From Symbiotaphrina buchneri (Eukaryota > Ascomycota > Symbiotaphrinales > Symbiotaphrinaceae), in the NCBI GenBank assembly GCA_001599915.1, contig BCIG01000011.1:682001-746000 (forward strand): 64,000 bases of DNA. The letters are read 5' to 3'. Every line of letters starts with the position of its first letter. The first letter of the stretch is position 1. Below the pieces are notes generated by a model. That model was not told the DNA's origin. It was given only the letters and a program-made list of their open reading frames with translations, and made no database searches. The position numbers and the translations under genes were made by a program. Shown piece after piece: positions 22,835 through 33,225 of the stretch.

Positions 22835-25299
22835 CTAGGCCAACGGAAGGAGAGAGAGCGAAGACTGGACAACTTCAGCTGCCTTGGGTGGGAGCGCTTC
22901 AGGAAGATTTTCGACTGTGGAACAAAGGTTAAGATACCAGTCGCCACGGATGCGAGAACATTATGGCTGTCCACTTACGGGTTTTACGGAAGCGTTGTGT
23001 TTGCTCACGAACAGTGGCGCTATCTGCTTGTATAGCAGCTCCTGCAACCAGGCATTTGAGAGCAAGAAGGTACTTCTCTGCTGAGGCGTCAGTACTTTCT
23101 CTCTCATAGTAAAGGATGATCTCGCAACTTACTTCTTCGCATAAATACCTCAAATCCGATGGTCTGGCTACTCAGATTCTTTGGACTGTATTCGAGTAGC
23201 GGTGTCAAGAATTTCATGGCGTCTTTCAGGGGCTCCTTGGTCTGCGCGAGCTTCGTGCCTAATGGGTCTGTATCCTCTTTCTTGGGCTCGCCATCAGCAT
23301 TCGTCCCGGCGACACTGGTCTTTTTCGCCTCCTTCTTTTCTGCTTCGGCCTTATCTTGTTTCTGTTGCTCTTTTCTTGCCTTCTTCAGTGCTCTCTTCCG
23401 TTCGGCGGCATCCAGTCCATCGACGTCCGCAACGCCATTAGTTCCATTGGTCATTGGCCCATGGGCAAGTTCAGGTTGATCATGCAGCATTATGTATGCT
23501 TCGATCGCAGACAATGCCGCCCTTGAGTAGAATGGATGTTCCCGAAGATGATCTTCCCAACGAATCATGTCAACGTAAGCCCGGGGTTGACCTTTCCGCA
23601 ATGAGAATGTATGGAAATCCCATTGGTCTTCTTGCCAGACATCGAATATATCGTAAATAGCCGTGAATCGCTTCAATGCTAAGCCGATCTTCTTCTGACG
23701 AAGATAGGACTGGCCATCTTCTGTTATATACCATATGCACTGCATGTCATGCAAGTCTCCTAATGGACCCCCGGGTGCCTCGCTCCTCGTGAATTTGCTC
23801 ATTGTCGTAAGGGCTTTATCGTTTTCATCGTTCCGCAGCTGGTATTTGGCGGCCTTTGTGTTTATGTAGCGGTCCCTCTCATCAAGGCTCCGGGCGTGTT
23901 CCATGGTTTCTGCAGCTTTTTGTTTGTCACCTTTGTGTTTCCAGATCCGGGCCTTGGTCATATTAAAGTCCACGGAGGTTGGAGCAGACACTAAGGCCTT
24001 GTCGATATATTCCATGGCCTTTTCCAAGTCACGAGTGATGTGATAGTTGTAGTGTTGCGCCAGAAAGTAATTTGCAGCTGATGCTAATGATGAGGCATCG
24101 CCGTTGGTCTTCTTATCTGTAGTTTCAACAGGACTTTGATTGTCCTCTGAGACATAACCTCTCACAAGGTCAAAGATGACCTGTCTTTTTCTTTCGTCAG
24201 AATATAAAGCTTTTACATTGGCGAAAGTGGACGGCACGCCCTTTCCCAACATTCGACGCAGATACTGATCTGCAGCTGTACTAAAATCTTCGCCTGTAGA
24301 ATTGTCAATAATCGAAGCACTTGGGGGTTAGAATTCCGTACCTGACAAGAAATCTAACGGTATACGTCGTACAGCATCTCCTCTTGGATCCTTCTCCGCA
24401 TATTCGTAGTACAGTTTCCTCAAAGCAGCCGTGTCCGTCCGCTCCAGGCCTAATGATGCTTCAAGCCCGTTCCAGTAGTCCCTGAATTCAGCATTTCGAG
24501 CAATTAGCGCCCGATATGCCTTCTCAGCTTCTTGTTTGCGGCCCAGTTGCAAGAGGTACCGCGCCCTTCGCTCCATGACAGCCAATCGGTCGGGATTGTT
24601 CTTCGCAGCCCCCTCAAGGTGCTCCAATGCTCTTTCGATGTCTCCCATTTCCGCAATTATGGTATTTTTGTACAATACCGCTTCAGCATGTTCCGTGTCG
24701 CTTTTCGGCGGCGGCGATTTGAGTGTCTCTTCATATGTGGTCAGGATGTGTTCCGCGTCCACAAGATTTCCAGCCAGATGATGTGCTATCGCGAGTGCCG
24801 TCCAATTCTGCCGCAGTTGTGACCTAGATTGAAGGATAGATCGCCGAGTCTGAATGTACCCCTGGTAGTCCCTCATCTGTATCTGCAATGTAGCCAAATC
24901 CCTCTGTATCTGCGGCGAGTCTGGTTCGATCCTCAATGCAAATTTGTATGCCTTGATAGCTTCTTCAAAGTTCTTCTCCGATCTCCAAAGCAGTCCGTAT
25001 ACGTGCCAACAGACGTGGGACTTCATATCGTTCTTCAAAGCCACTTTTGCAAGCGCGAACGCTTCATCCCTCTTGCCTAGGGAATTGAGGATGAGAGCTT
25101 TCATTGCCTGCGTATCGCCATGATTGGGATTCTTCCGCAGGATCTGTTCTGCCGACTTCAGGCCTGTTGCTCATTGTATTAGCGGTGACATGCCAAGTTG
25201 CATAGTCGCATTGAATTTACCCTTTTTATACTGTTTGCTCTCGTAGCAACGAATGACTTGCCGAAAGAGAGAGTTCTCTTTCGAGCTCAGCGGCTGCAT
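22835..25299 (-). CDS. NAT1: N-terminal acetyltransferase A auxiliary subunit (Naa15)
   Basis: Ribosome-anchoring scaffold of NatA, which acetylates N-termini of nascent proteins together with Ard1. Five exons, 25299-25221, 25163-24342, 24293-23133, 23077-22979 and 22914-22835, give 746 residues. The start MQPLSSKENSLFRQVIRCYE is conserved. Tandem TPR helices fill residues about 20-400 (HGDTQAMKALILNSLGK, RSEKNFEEAIKAYKFALR, ATAMEHARSLDERD-like units). A Lys/Glu-rich coiled segment with AAERKRALKKARKEQQKQ (about residue 590) precedes KKYLLALKCLVAG, then ENLPEALPPKAAEVVQ. The frame then stops, about 90 residues before the end expected from homologues. Either the protein is truly shortened, an exon is missed, or the 3' end is broken. 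The 5' four exons are secure. Confidence 0.85.
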
Positions 25300-26114
25300 G
25301 GCGACAAGAATCCGCTGCCGCGACGTTGATTGCCTCGTTCAGTCAATGTCTGTAAGTGCAGAAATAGAGCTCTTGCACTTGGGCGGGGGGGAGGCACTGG
25401 TACACGGCAAACCGGCAATGGCTATGAGGAGATTCCGAATATGTCAAAATCAGTAATCATGGCAGAATTGTACAATGACGAGACCCGGCAGGCAGCTCTG
25501 CTCAAATGCCAGACTATGACAGGCGTTGAATTGTGCGTCGTCGAGTTATCTTACCGACCTTCGGCTCAATTTACGACCTAGCTCCGCCGCACCCAGATGC
25601 CCTACCGCACTGCAGTAGAGTGAGGGCCACTGTCTGAACGTATTCCTCGCGACCGAGGATGGGGCATGGACTACAAGGTCTCGAGGCAAAGAGAAGAGAA
25701 CAACCAAATCAACATTACCGCAGCGACTACGCACTTACTACCCTGTCGTTGGCAGATAGTGCCTCCCTGCAGACCGACTCTGAATCTTCTGATGATGAGC
25801 GGAAAAGGAAGATCTATGATGCGGCGCGGCATCTTCCGCACCGTCATCTGTAGTAAAGTTAAATGACATGCTACCTTACACAAGAATACATAGTACGAAG
25901 TTAGCAGCAATCATCGCATCCTCGCCATCACTGGGCTTGCAGCTTCACTAATTCAATTTCTTTCTGCTCGCCATTAAAGAGGTCTCTCGTCCAGACCTTT
26001 GGAGAGCCTCAAACGACCGTCTCGGAGATCACAGTGCAATCACTATGATATATGGGAGGCTTATTCTGGGCCAGCAAGCTTGCTGAAGCAACCGCCCCCG
26101 GAAAGACCGTCGAC
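25300..26114. other. Divergent intergenic region
   Basis: About 815 bp between the NAT1 and MIX23 start codons. A run of eight G near 25384 is the only local oddity. No supported gene. Confidence 0.5.
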
Positions 26115-26753
26115 ATGTCCCAAGCTTTCGCGCAGCCCGAGCTGACTCCTCAGTTTTGCTTTTCCACAACTGCGCTGAGAGGTATGTCAGGAATGTTAGA
26201 ACGCTGAACAGGCTATTGACCATATTGCGAAGATTTCCTTCGGATATCACGTTCGGCCATAGATGATTCGATAGTGCAGAACCTCAATGCTTTGATGACA
26301 CCGGCCCGCACAGGCTTTGATCCTGCATCCACTGCATCCCCGCAGAGGCGGGCGCCGGGTCAGCGGATGATAGATCCCGCGAGTTGTCAGAAGTTCAAAG
26401 AGAACGTCCTGTTCCAATCGTGGCAGACGAGATCAGATGTGCTCAACTACTGTGCCGGAGTCGCTACATCTGAGGACCCGGATGATCCCGATCTCGTGTT
26501 GAGACAGATCGAGTCAGAGAGGGAACGGGAACGAGTGGTGGATGAGAGGCTGGATCCGTATTCTGCTCGGTATTTCCCCAGAGAGGCGAGGACTGAAATG
26601 CTTGCGAACATCATCCGGAATGAACGGAGCGTGGAGCAGATAATAAGAGCCAGAACCTGGAGTCTGGTGACTGAACGCTGCGGCGGTTTGGATAACAGCT
26701 GGGAGGCAGCCATCAATCAGTGGCGCATTGCCCGAGAGCACTCCCGGAGATGA
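26115..26753 (+). CDS. MIX23: Mitochondrial protein MIX23 (CCDC58 / Cid2 family)
   Basis: Exon 1 (26115-26181) and exon 2 (26233-26753) flank a 51-nt intron and give 195 residues. The spliced start reads MSQAFAQPELTPQFCFSTTA, then LRDFLRISRSAIDDSIVQNL and NALMTPAR, the family opening (Cys plus the DD-I-LN motif). The C-terminal block VEQIIRARTWSLVTERC aligns with the end of human CCDC58. MIX23 proteins sit in the mitochondrial intermembrane space and are imported through the disulfide relay, consistent with the conserved cysteines (FCF, SCQKFKEN, NYC, ERC). The second exon alone lacks an early ATG, so it would be mis-started at 26295 without the first exon. The acceptor (gcgaag) is unusual but restores the conserved DFLR. 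Confidence 0.85.
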
Positions 26754-27505
26754 TGAAGGGAAAGTGTCCGTATTTGCACATGGTCTGACCCCAATGTCTG
26801 GGAATCATATTGTTCGTACAAGCAAAGCGTGGGAACATAGCTCTGAATTAGCATCTTCAACAGCTGGCATACTTCTGCCGATCAAGAGAACATCTAAGGC
26901 CATCATTGGGGGCCCGGATATGCCTGGTGATAGCCGTCCCGCCGTGTAGTGTTGGGTGAACAGTCCAAGTCTTGCATTACAAAAATATATGCCCCTCAAA
27001 CGGTCAGATGGCGGGGCTATAATAATGCCAGGCCGTCCTGTAGCCGCCGTGATCAGAGCTCAATGTGCCTATTGAGCCCCGCTGGCAAGCGGAATAAGCG
27101 TACGACATGGGTCAGCTGCTCGTCATTAAAGGTGCGATTACCGGTAAGATGTAGTCAAGAAGAAGTTTGGTAAGGAACAAACCCCTGATAACTTCTTGCA
27201 ATACAGCAGTTGCAGGTGCTTTTGGCATACAATTGGTTGCGTTGTACATGATCTTATGGGCTGTTTTACTAGCTCATGCGACTTCTCCGCTGTGATTGCG
27301 CTGTTCCGTTCGGTTAAGGTTGGAGTGACGACCAGACTTGACATCGCAACATCCTCCAGAAGCGTTCATCCATCAAGCCTTGGCCATTTGTACTGTTAAG
27401 GTCTCAGACGCCCATATAGGACCATCGAAACGATAATCTGTTCAATGCAATTGATCTTCTGATAGACTGTCTTGGGCAATTCCTTTGCCAAACGGACAGC
27501 ACTAA
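26754..27505. other. Intergenic region upstream of the Whi2-like gene
   Basis: About 750 bp on the same-strand path from MIX23 to the Whi2-like gene. It probably contains the promoter, and possibly an unrecognised first exon, of the latter. A small plus frame starting MGCFTSS near 27256 has a myristoylation-like start but no other support. Confidence 0.4.
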
Positions 27506-27517
27506 GCGGACACTGAA

Positions 27518-29194
27518 GTGGCTCTGGTTTGGACCACAACGAGGGTCTTACCAGTCGTTGGAAGCTTGTCAAAGGGAGGATCATTTGAATCATCCAACGT
27601 GTCGTCGACAACGGGCTTCGGCGACGGACCGTCCGCCCTTGCTACGACAGAGAGCTGTTTGCGCCCCGCAGCTGAAGAGGACGGCATCACTCCCTTCACA
27701 TCACAGTTGTCCGCTCACAAACCGTCGTCCGCCCAGGCGCCGTCTGCTGGGCCTCCACCCTTCTCATCGATCGATCCGCACCCGGGAAGACTTTCGGAGG
27801 AGATCCCTGCGTCCATGTTTGCCCGAGAGTCCTCAATAGCCGCGACACTTGAAGCAGAGCCGGCTTCTGAAGAGCACACCTCATCGCTCGCCGCAGTCGT
27901 CGCAGATACCAAAGCGGCCCTTCCAGTAGACAACAAGGGAGAGCAATCGAGCAGAGCGTCTGAAGAAAGGGATCCTCCTCCGCCATATTCGGAGGGTTCA
28001 ATTCCGCTAGACTCCTTCTCATACGTGATGGCTACTGCAGGCGGTGCTGCGAGCATCATCACACAAGTACAACAAACAGGACCCATACCAGGGGCCGCGG
28101 GATTGGGAGGTCAGTAGCTTTTGCCTAGCCCAAAATCACTGGCTACGTGAGATGCCTATGATCTTGTAGCACATTCTGACGTCGATCAATTCTAGATGTC
28201 GGAGCAGACGAGAACATTACCCTGGACCTTCGGTATTGAATCCAGATCCTTCTAGCAAGGCCGCGGACTGACAATTGGTAGTGGCACCCGTTTCACACTG
28301 TCGAGAGATGAATTGCTCACACTACCCGAGTTTGTTTTATTATCCCTCTTTCCTAACGGGCTATTACCCGATGGGCACATGAATTCTTTCCATGAGGGCG
28401 ATACCTACAGTGTTGATGTATGTTCACCTGAATATCTGCAATATATCTTGAACACCTCCAGCATTTTTATCTCAGACCTAATATATTATACACAGTATGA
28501 TCCATCCAGCCTACAGTACATGCTCGACTTCTTCCGTCACGTTGCGCAGACCATTCCCAGCTCACCTTCACCTACTGCGACGCCTGGGCTGGAAACGGTA
28601 CCAATAGAGCCGATACCGGGCTCGACCAGAGATATGTTGCAAGATCGAGCCGGTATCATCGTCCTCCGAGAGGACTTGGACTTCTACGCTATACCACCAA
28701 AAGCAGAAATCGAGCAGTCGGAGATGATCGAAGTCAAAAGAGCAGCCGCCAGAGCTCTTTTGAAACAGGATGGTATCTTTTCCGGCCTCAAAAAGAGCGA
28801 TGAGGTTGGGACGACTGAACAACACCTCATCGAGATGTTGACCGCGGGGTGCGTTACCACTAATGTTCCTAGTGATTATCTAAAGCAATACTAATCGAAC
28901 AATTCTAGTGGGTTCAATCACGACGACAAATGGGGTCACAGAGCGGGTGAGCCCAATAAAGCTGTCATCTGCAGTCTGGCACTAGCACGTTTACGGACGG
29001 ACATCAAAGGAGACGATCTGAGCAACAATGCTGTCGGCATGGCCCAGAAGCTGCTGCTCTTCTGGCGGAAACCGGCCCGCAGGTGCTGGTGGGAGGGCGT
29101 CGAGCTTCACGACGTGGAGGGCGTCGAGGGTAAACTGAAGGTGTGGATTAGGCGGGTGTGGACATTGGAGATGAGCGTCATTGGATTGCGCTGA
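27518..29194 (+). CDS. WHI2: Whi2-like BTB/POZ-fold growth regulator (5' end uncertain)
   Basis: Homologue of yeast Whi2, which works with Psr phosphatases in the general stress response and nutrient signalling. Exons 27518-28109, 28196-28232, 28282-28417, 28496-28848 and 28909-29194. The first is open from 27506 but has no ATG before 27815, so an upstream exon is likely missing. Residues before the BTB part are Ser/Ala rich (RESSIAATLEAEPASEE, PPPPYSEGSIPLDSFSYVMA). The conserved core begins VGADENITLDLRGTRFTLS, continues DELLTLPEFVLLSLFPNGLL and SLQYMLDFFRHVAQ (BTB/KCTD-like), then a region with DRAGIIVLREDLDFY. The end, LFWRKPARRCWWEGVEL and KVWIRRVWTLEMSVIGLR, is highly conserved in filamentous fungi. 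The 37-nt second exon is fixed by frame on both sides. Confidence 0.85.
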
Positions 29195-29858
29195 GAGCGG
29201 ACCGCGGAGATAGGGGTGAGACGTCTATCGGTGGACACTGATATTATACTAACGATGATCTGCGGAAGCGTTGAAGAGAGGGCACAAGCGTTGTTTCTTT
29301 CCTTTTAAGTTGTTGCATTTTGGAGATACCATACGGGTCGCGTCATTTCTTTTTCGAGCAGATTCGTCCGGCATGACTTGGAACGGCGTGCGCGGAGGCT
29401 CTCTACCACCGTCATCCAGACAGGAGCGAAAACATTTGTGCTCCGCCACGCACTAGGCAGGGCGCGTCTGCGACGATTCCTGCTTACGATTTCATTGCAA
29501 TCAGCATACTTAAGCTCGTCGACAACGACAGTCTTAACAGCCAAGCAGCTACGTATATAGACATCAAGGACTTTTACTGGCATGGCTGGAGAGACATCCC
29601 TTCCCATCCGAATGTAGCAGGTAGGCATGCCGTCAGTGGAACAATACTGTCCGTATGTGAAAGAGCGACAATACTTTTTATTTCCACTACCAAAACCACA
29701 AATACTATGATCTTGAGCAGGGTGCAACAGCCACGAGTCCATCCCGCGAAGGGAGACATCAGAACCGGCTAGATAACTAGATAAAGAAACCAAAGAAAAA
29801 TAAAGCAATCCCTGATGTATCACGCCAGTGATCCGTCACACATGGATCGACTGGCTCC
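29195..29858. other. Convergent intergenic region
   Basis: About 660 bp between the Whi2-like gene and the cpcA stop. The minus frame 29305-29823 is open for 172 codons but starts in likely cpcA 3' untranslated sequence and has no family signal, so it is not called. Confidence 0.45.
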
Positions 29859-31211
29859 TCAACCTCCACCCGACTGCCTGTTCAGAGCAATATTCTTCCA
29901 GTAATCACGATCGTTCTCCAACTCCTCGATCTTCTTCTCCAACTCCTTCACATTATCTGCCTTCTTCTGCCGCGACTTCCGAGCAGCAGCGGTATTCCTC
30001 GCTCGCTTTGCGGCTACCGTATCGCTGGGATCGTAGACAATTGGCGGCAGCGGCTTATCGCGTCGTCGAGAACCCACACCTGACACAGAGGAGGCCTTTG
30101 TGGAAGGGCTGTAGCGAGTATCGGTCGAAGAAGTGCGACGCATCGATGACGCGTCCAATGCAGCCGCGACGGCGGAGGTATCGATGACAGCCTGCACTGA
30201 CTTCGAGGTGACTTCAACGCTAGCATCACCCATAGAAGGAAAGAGCGGAAACCAATCGTCAGGGTTGCCGATAGTGAGATCCGCATCGACATTGGCATAT
30301 AAAGGAGAAGTCTCGAAGCTCTCCGGGACATCCGGAGAGTCGAAAATGGATGGAGATGTTAAGTTGGTAAACGCCGTTGATGGAGGAGCGGACGCCAACG
30401 GATCCCTCATCAAGTCCTTCGGGGACACAGTACCTGCGTTGCCGCTGTTGTGCTGCGTCACCGGGTCGTTGATGGTAGTGAATTGGGGAGGATCGAAGAA
30501 TGACGCGTCCTGCGCAAACCCGTCGGAGAGCCCCGAGGGCATATCCGCGAACAAGGCGTCTAAGTCTGCGCCTCTTGTTAGTCGGATTGGGAACAAGGCG
30601 TCTGTCGAACCGTTCTTACCAGTGTTCATAGCAGCCACAGTGTTCGGTTGTTGATGGAGATACTGCCGTTGGGGCACGTCACCAGTGCTGTTGCTGGAAA
30701 AGAGAGGGACTTGCGGACGAGCGCTGAATCGCTGTTGCTGGAGGGCAACCGACGAAGCTGGAGCAGAAGTTGCGTAGAAATGATGCTTCTGAGCCGACGA
30801 AGGACTAAACCGATGGAAAGACGTAGACGAGGTGTTGTGCCCGGTGCCTTGGATGATCTCCGTCACTCTCTGATTCCGTACAGTAGGAGATACAGATGTG
30901 GATTGAGTAGAGTGTCGTCGATAGAAGTCGCTAGGGACTGGTTGAAAGGCCGAGTTATGGGCTTCGAAGGGAGCCGTGGGCAGCTGACCCAAGTGTCGAG
31001 CTACACGCGCGGGAGAAGCCTGGGGGTACAGAACGAAGTCTGCTGTAGCCGGTCGGTGGAAGTCTTGTTGGGATGATGTGGGCGTAGGCGCCGTGGTTGA
31101 AGGTTGAGGAAGCCATGACTGTGGGTTATCCGTGGTGAACGACGTGAAGTCGTGAGCGGGAATGGTGCTGGAGGAGCGAGAACCGGAGCTGCGCGAAGCA
31201 AAGCTAGAGTT
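29859..31211 (-). CDS. cpcA: Cross-pathway control bZIP activator CpcA (Gcn4 homologue), 5' end uncertain
   Basis: Transcription activator of amino-acid biosynthesis genes under starvation, binding TGASTCA sites. The bZIP domain ends the protein: AKRARNTAAARKSRQKKAD (basic region) followed by a short leucine-zipper-like coil (VKELEKKIEELENDRDYW). Upstream lie a conserved linker (RRRDKPLPPIVYDPSDT) and an acidic activation region rich in Asp and Phe (DALFADMPSGLSD, DDWFPLFPSM). A 54-nt stop-free intron is predicted at 30566-30619. The frame is open from about 31343 and reads protein-like (HDFTSFTTDNPQSWLPQP, DFVLYPQ), yet the first in-frame ATG is at 30629, which would give only about 240 residues. 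So either a 5' exon is unseen, initiation is at a non-AUG codon, or the short form is real. Coordinates given cover the convincing coding part. Confidence 0.8.
   Translation of the reverse strand, partial: NSSFASRSSGSRSSSTIPAHDFTSFTTDNPQSWLPQPSTTAPTPTSSQQDFHRPATADFVLYPQASPARVARHLGQLPTAPFEAHNSAFQPVPSDFYRRHSTQSTSVSPTVRNQRVTEIIQGTGHNTSSTSFHRFSPSSAQKHHFYATSAPASSVALQQQRFSARPQVPLFSSNSTGDVPQRQYLHQQPNTVAAMNTGKNGSTDALFPIRLTRGADLDALFADMPSGLSDGFAQDASFFDPPQFTTINDPVTQHNSGNAGTVSPKDLMRDPLASAPPSTAFTNLTSPSIFDSPDVPESFETSPLYANVDADLTIGNPDDWFPLFPSMGDASVEVTSKSVQAVIDTSAVAAALDASSMRRTSSTDTRYSPSTKASSVSGVGSRRRDKPLPPIVYDPSDTVAAKRARNTAAARKSRQKKADNVKELEKKIEELENDRDYWKNIALNRQSGGG
30955..31116 (-). other. Alternative-frame ORF overlapping the cpcA 5' region
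   Basis: Begins with the ATG at 31116 (MASSTFNHGAYAH) and ends at 30955 after 53 codons, in a different frame from CpcA. If CpcA starts at the internal ATG at 30629, this would be a classic upstream ORF of the kind that controls cpcA/GCN4 translation. If CpcA starts further 5', it is just a shadow frame. I cannot decide from sequence alone. Confidence 0.35.
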
Positions 31212-31343
31212 CAGAGGTCCTTGGAAAGGAGGCTCTGAATGAAGAGGTGATAATAATTGAGTGGGGTTGGCGACGGTAGTCTTGGAAGATATCTTGTCTG
31301 AGTGGGAAGGACAAGATGGAAAGGTGGAAGAGGCGCGAGAAGC

Positions 31344-31358
31344 TCAGAAGGCAGCCAT
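31344..31358 (-). promoter_or_regulatory. Four-codon upstream ORF in the cpcA leader
   Basis: ATG GCT GCC TTC TGA encodes MAAF then stop. Its stop codon is in frame with CpcA, and the CpcA frame is open from the next codon onward. Short upstream ORFs are known to mediate translational control of GCN4 and fungal cpcA genes. Whether this segment is transcribed is inferred. Confidence 0.45.
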
Positions 31359-31589
31359 CGTATCTGGGTGTCTTCTTGTGCGCTGTTGTGTGTGGACGAT
31401 TTGGGTGAAGTTGGTGGAGAGAGAAGAGAGGAGAGGAGGGAAAATCAGGCAGCGGTCGGGGGGGATCTGCCCGGTCAAATAGAAGAGATTTCGGGCTGGC
31501 TGATGTAAGGAAGCAAGCCGCACAAGCTACGAAGCGCAGAAGCCAGGACGAGTATCGCCTAGCGCCGCGCACACCGCGCCCTAACGACG

Positions 31590-32410
31590 ACCTGTACCTT
31601 AGGTCCTTAGCGAGTTACCCATACCTTGAGGTACTTGCGCACGGTAGCCCCGTGCTTGGCGGCTTGACGTCCACCCCTGGCGCTCATCTTGATTGGACCA
31701 TGCGATCATTCCGACATGAAGGGCGCACGCGCTACCACCGCGCCCACCGCGGCTTCCCCTTCAAGATATGAGTCAGAGGGCCAAGATGCCCCAAGATCAA
31801 TCAATAATGGAACAATTGTAGCTTCGTAGGTACCTTACTACGTACCTTTAGGCCCGAGGTAGCTTTTATACGAGTACGGAATACAGTAGACTTATCTCGC
31901 ACTTCCCTCACTTTACAAGGCAAGGTAATTTGGCGGATTAGAACCTGCAACTGAGGATTACATTGAAGTAAAGTAAGATAAGGCAACTAAGTTTCCTACT
32001 ACCAATTGAAGAAATATGGCAGAGAGTAAGCTACTCCCGTCAATCAATTGCGCCGGAAGAGGATCCAGGCAGAAGTCTCATAAGGTCAGGTACCTCAAGG
32101 TGTTAGAAGTTTGTACAGAGTACGCTACGACTACAGATGTCCAGATTGGATGCGCTGTTGCGGCATTTTGCGCGCTCCGCCCCCACCTGTACGTTCGAAC
32201 GTACCTTACGCTCCAATTAGCGTAGGATGGAACGGGCAGCGAATAATCGTCCACAAATGGTGGTTTGTCTGACCTTTCTGCACCCTTCCAGGCTTCAATT
32301 CTTCCACCTTTTCCTAGAGCCAATCGACATGCAGGAAGCTCTATCTTACGCTTCGATAGGTACCGGCAACTCCGTGAAGTACGAGTGCGGAAGGTACCTT
32401 AGGTGCGTAG
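31590..32410. repeat. Scattered GGTACC/TTACC palindromic units
   Basis: Loose cluster of the same family as at 9655-10035. Units include GTACCTTAGG near 31594, TAGGTACCTTAC near 31828, GTACCTTTAGG near 31842, AGGTACCTCAAGG near 32089, CGTACCTTACG near 32200, TAGGTACCGG near 32359 and AAGGTACCTTAGG near 32391. They lie in both orientations with unrelated DNA between them. Confidence 0.7.
31769..31775. promoter_or_regulatory. TGAGTCA element upstream of cpcA
   Basis: Perfect Gcn4/CpcA-type core element, about 410 bp upstream of the cpcA leader uORF. CpcA genes of aspergilli are known to be autoregulated through such elements, so this is a plausible autoregulatory site. A chance match cannot be excluded. 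Confidence 0.4.
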
Positions 32411-32534
32411 GATAGCGAAGTACAGTAGTTTGGTTTCGTTTGGAGGCATCTCTTTCGGAGTCTTTCCCCCGCCCTCGCATAAGGTAAACAGCGCCATCCA
32501 TTTTAGCCAAGCAATTGAGTTTCACGCCAGACTG

Positions 32535-32541
32535 TGAGTCA
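32535..32541. promoter_or_regulatory. Second TGAGTCA element between cpcA and the GPATCH1-like gene
   Basis: Reads GTGAGTCATC, extending the core by one matching base. It lies about 690 bp upstream of the GPATCH1-like start and 1.2 kb from the cpcA leader, so the target gene is unclear. Confidence 0.3.
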
Positions 32542-33225
32542 TCCCAGCTCTAACTCTCCTCTCCGGACTGTGTTACCCGCGTGCACTCTGCATGGCTAAT
32601 AATTGCGTACGAGTACGGAGTACAGGATTACTGAAGCAGGACAACGGACCTTGCTGTCGGTCAACTCCAGAGGGGTACTGTAACCCATCTACATTGAATC
32701 TCTGTAGGATTATTATACTAGGATAGGGGTCGTACCTTGTTATTGAATGCCAAGTCTATTATCATTGGGACTCTCACTGTTGGAGACGAATGGGTATCCT
32801 CATTAGGATTAAGGGGTCGGTCCTATCGAAAACCATTCGTGACAAAGAAACGCATTTCTTCCCAGTGGATGCACTCATCCATGAAGCAATATTGGACCGG
32901 TAATCGGAATCAATTCAGACACAGTTATTATTATTACCTGATTATGGTGCACGACATCTACACTGTAGAATAAAGGCGGCGTAAACAACATCTGTGCACG
33001 TGATATGTTCGAGGTACAGTACATTTGTCAAGTGAGATTATCTGCTAATCTTATCTTATCCTATCAACTTTCACAGATCTCTTGGCGATCAAGCTACGAG
33101 ACGAGGAGAGTAAGGCAGTCAGTCGCACTCATCGCGGGTTTAATGGACCGACTCCCTACCAGCAACACGCGAGGGTCTTTTCGACGCCCGACAAGTCCGA
33201 TGGGCACATTGCGCATTAATGAAGG

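Larger units (their letters stand above)
31212..33225. other. Long divergent intergenic region of cpcA and the GPATCH1-like gene
   Basis: About 2 kb. It holds the probable cpcA leader (a pyrimidine-rich stretch on the minus strand around 31270-31500, with a short uORF), scattered GGTACC units between 31590 and 32410, and two TGAGTCA elements. Small frames here have no family signal. Confidence 0.5.

Noticed and set aside
29305-29823. 172-codon minus-strand frame downstream of cpcA
   Set aside because: Lies in likely 3' untranslated sequence between convergent genes, with no recognisable motifs.
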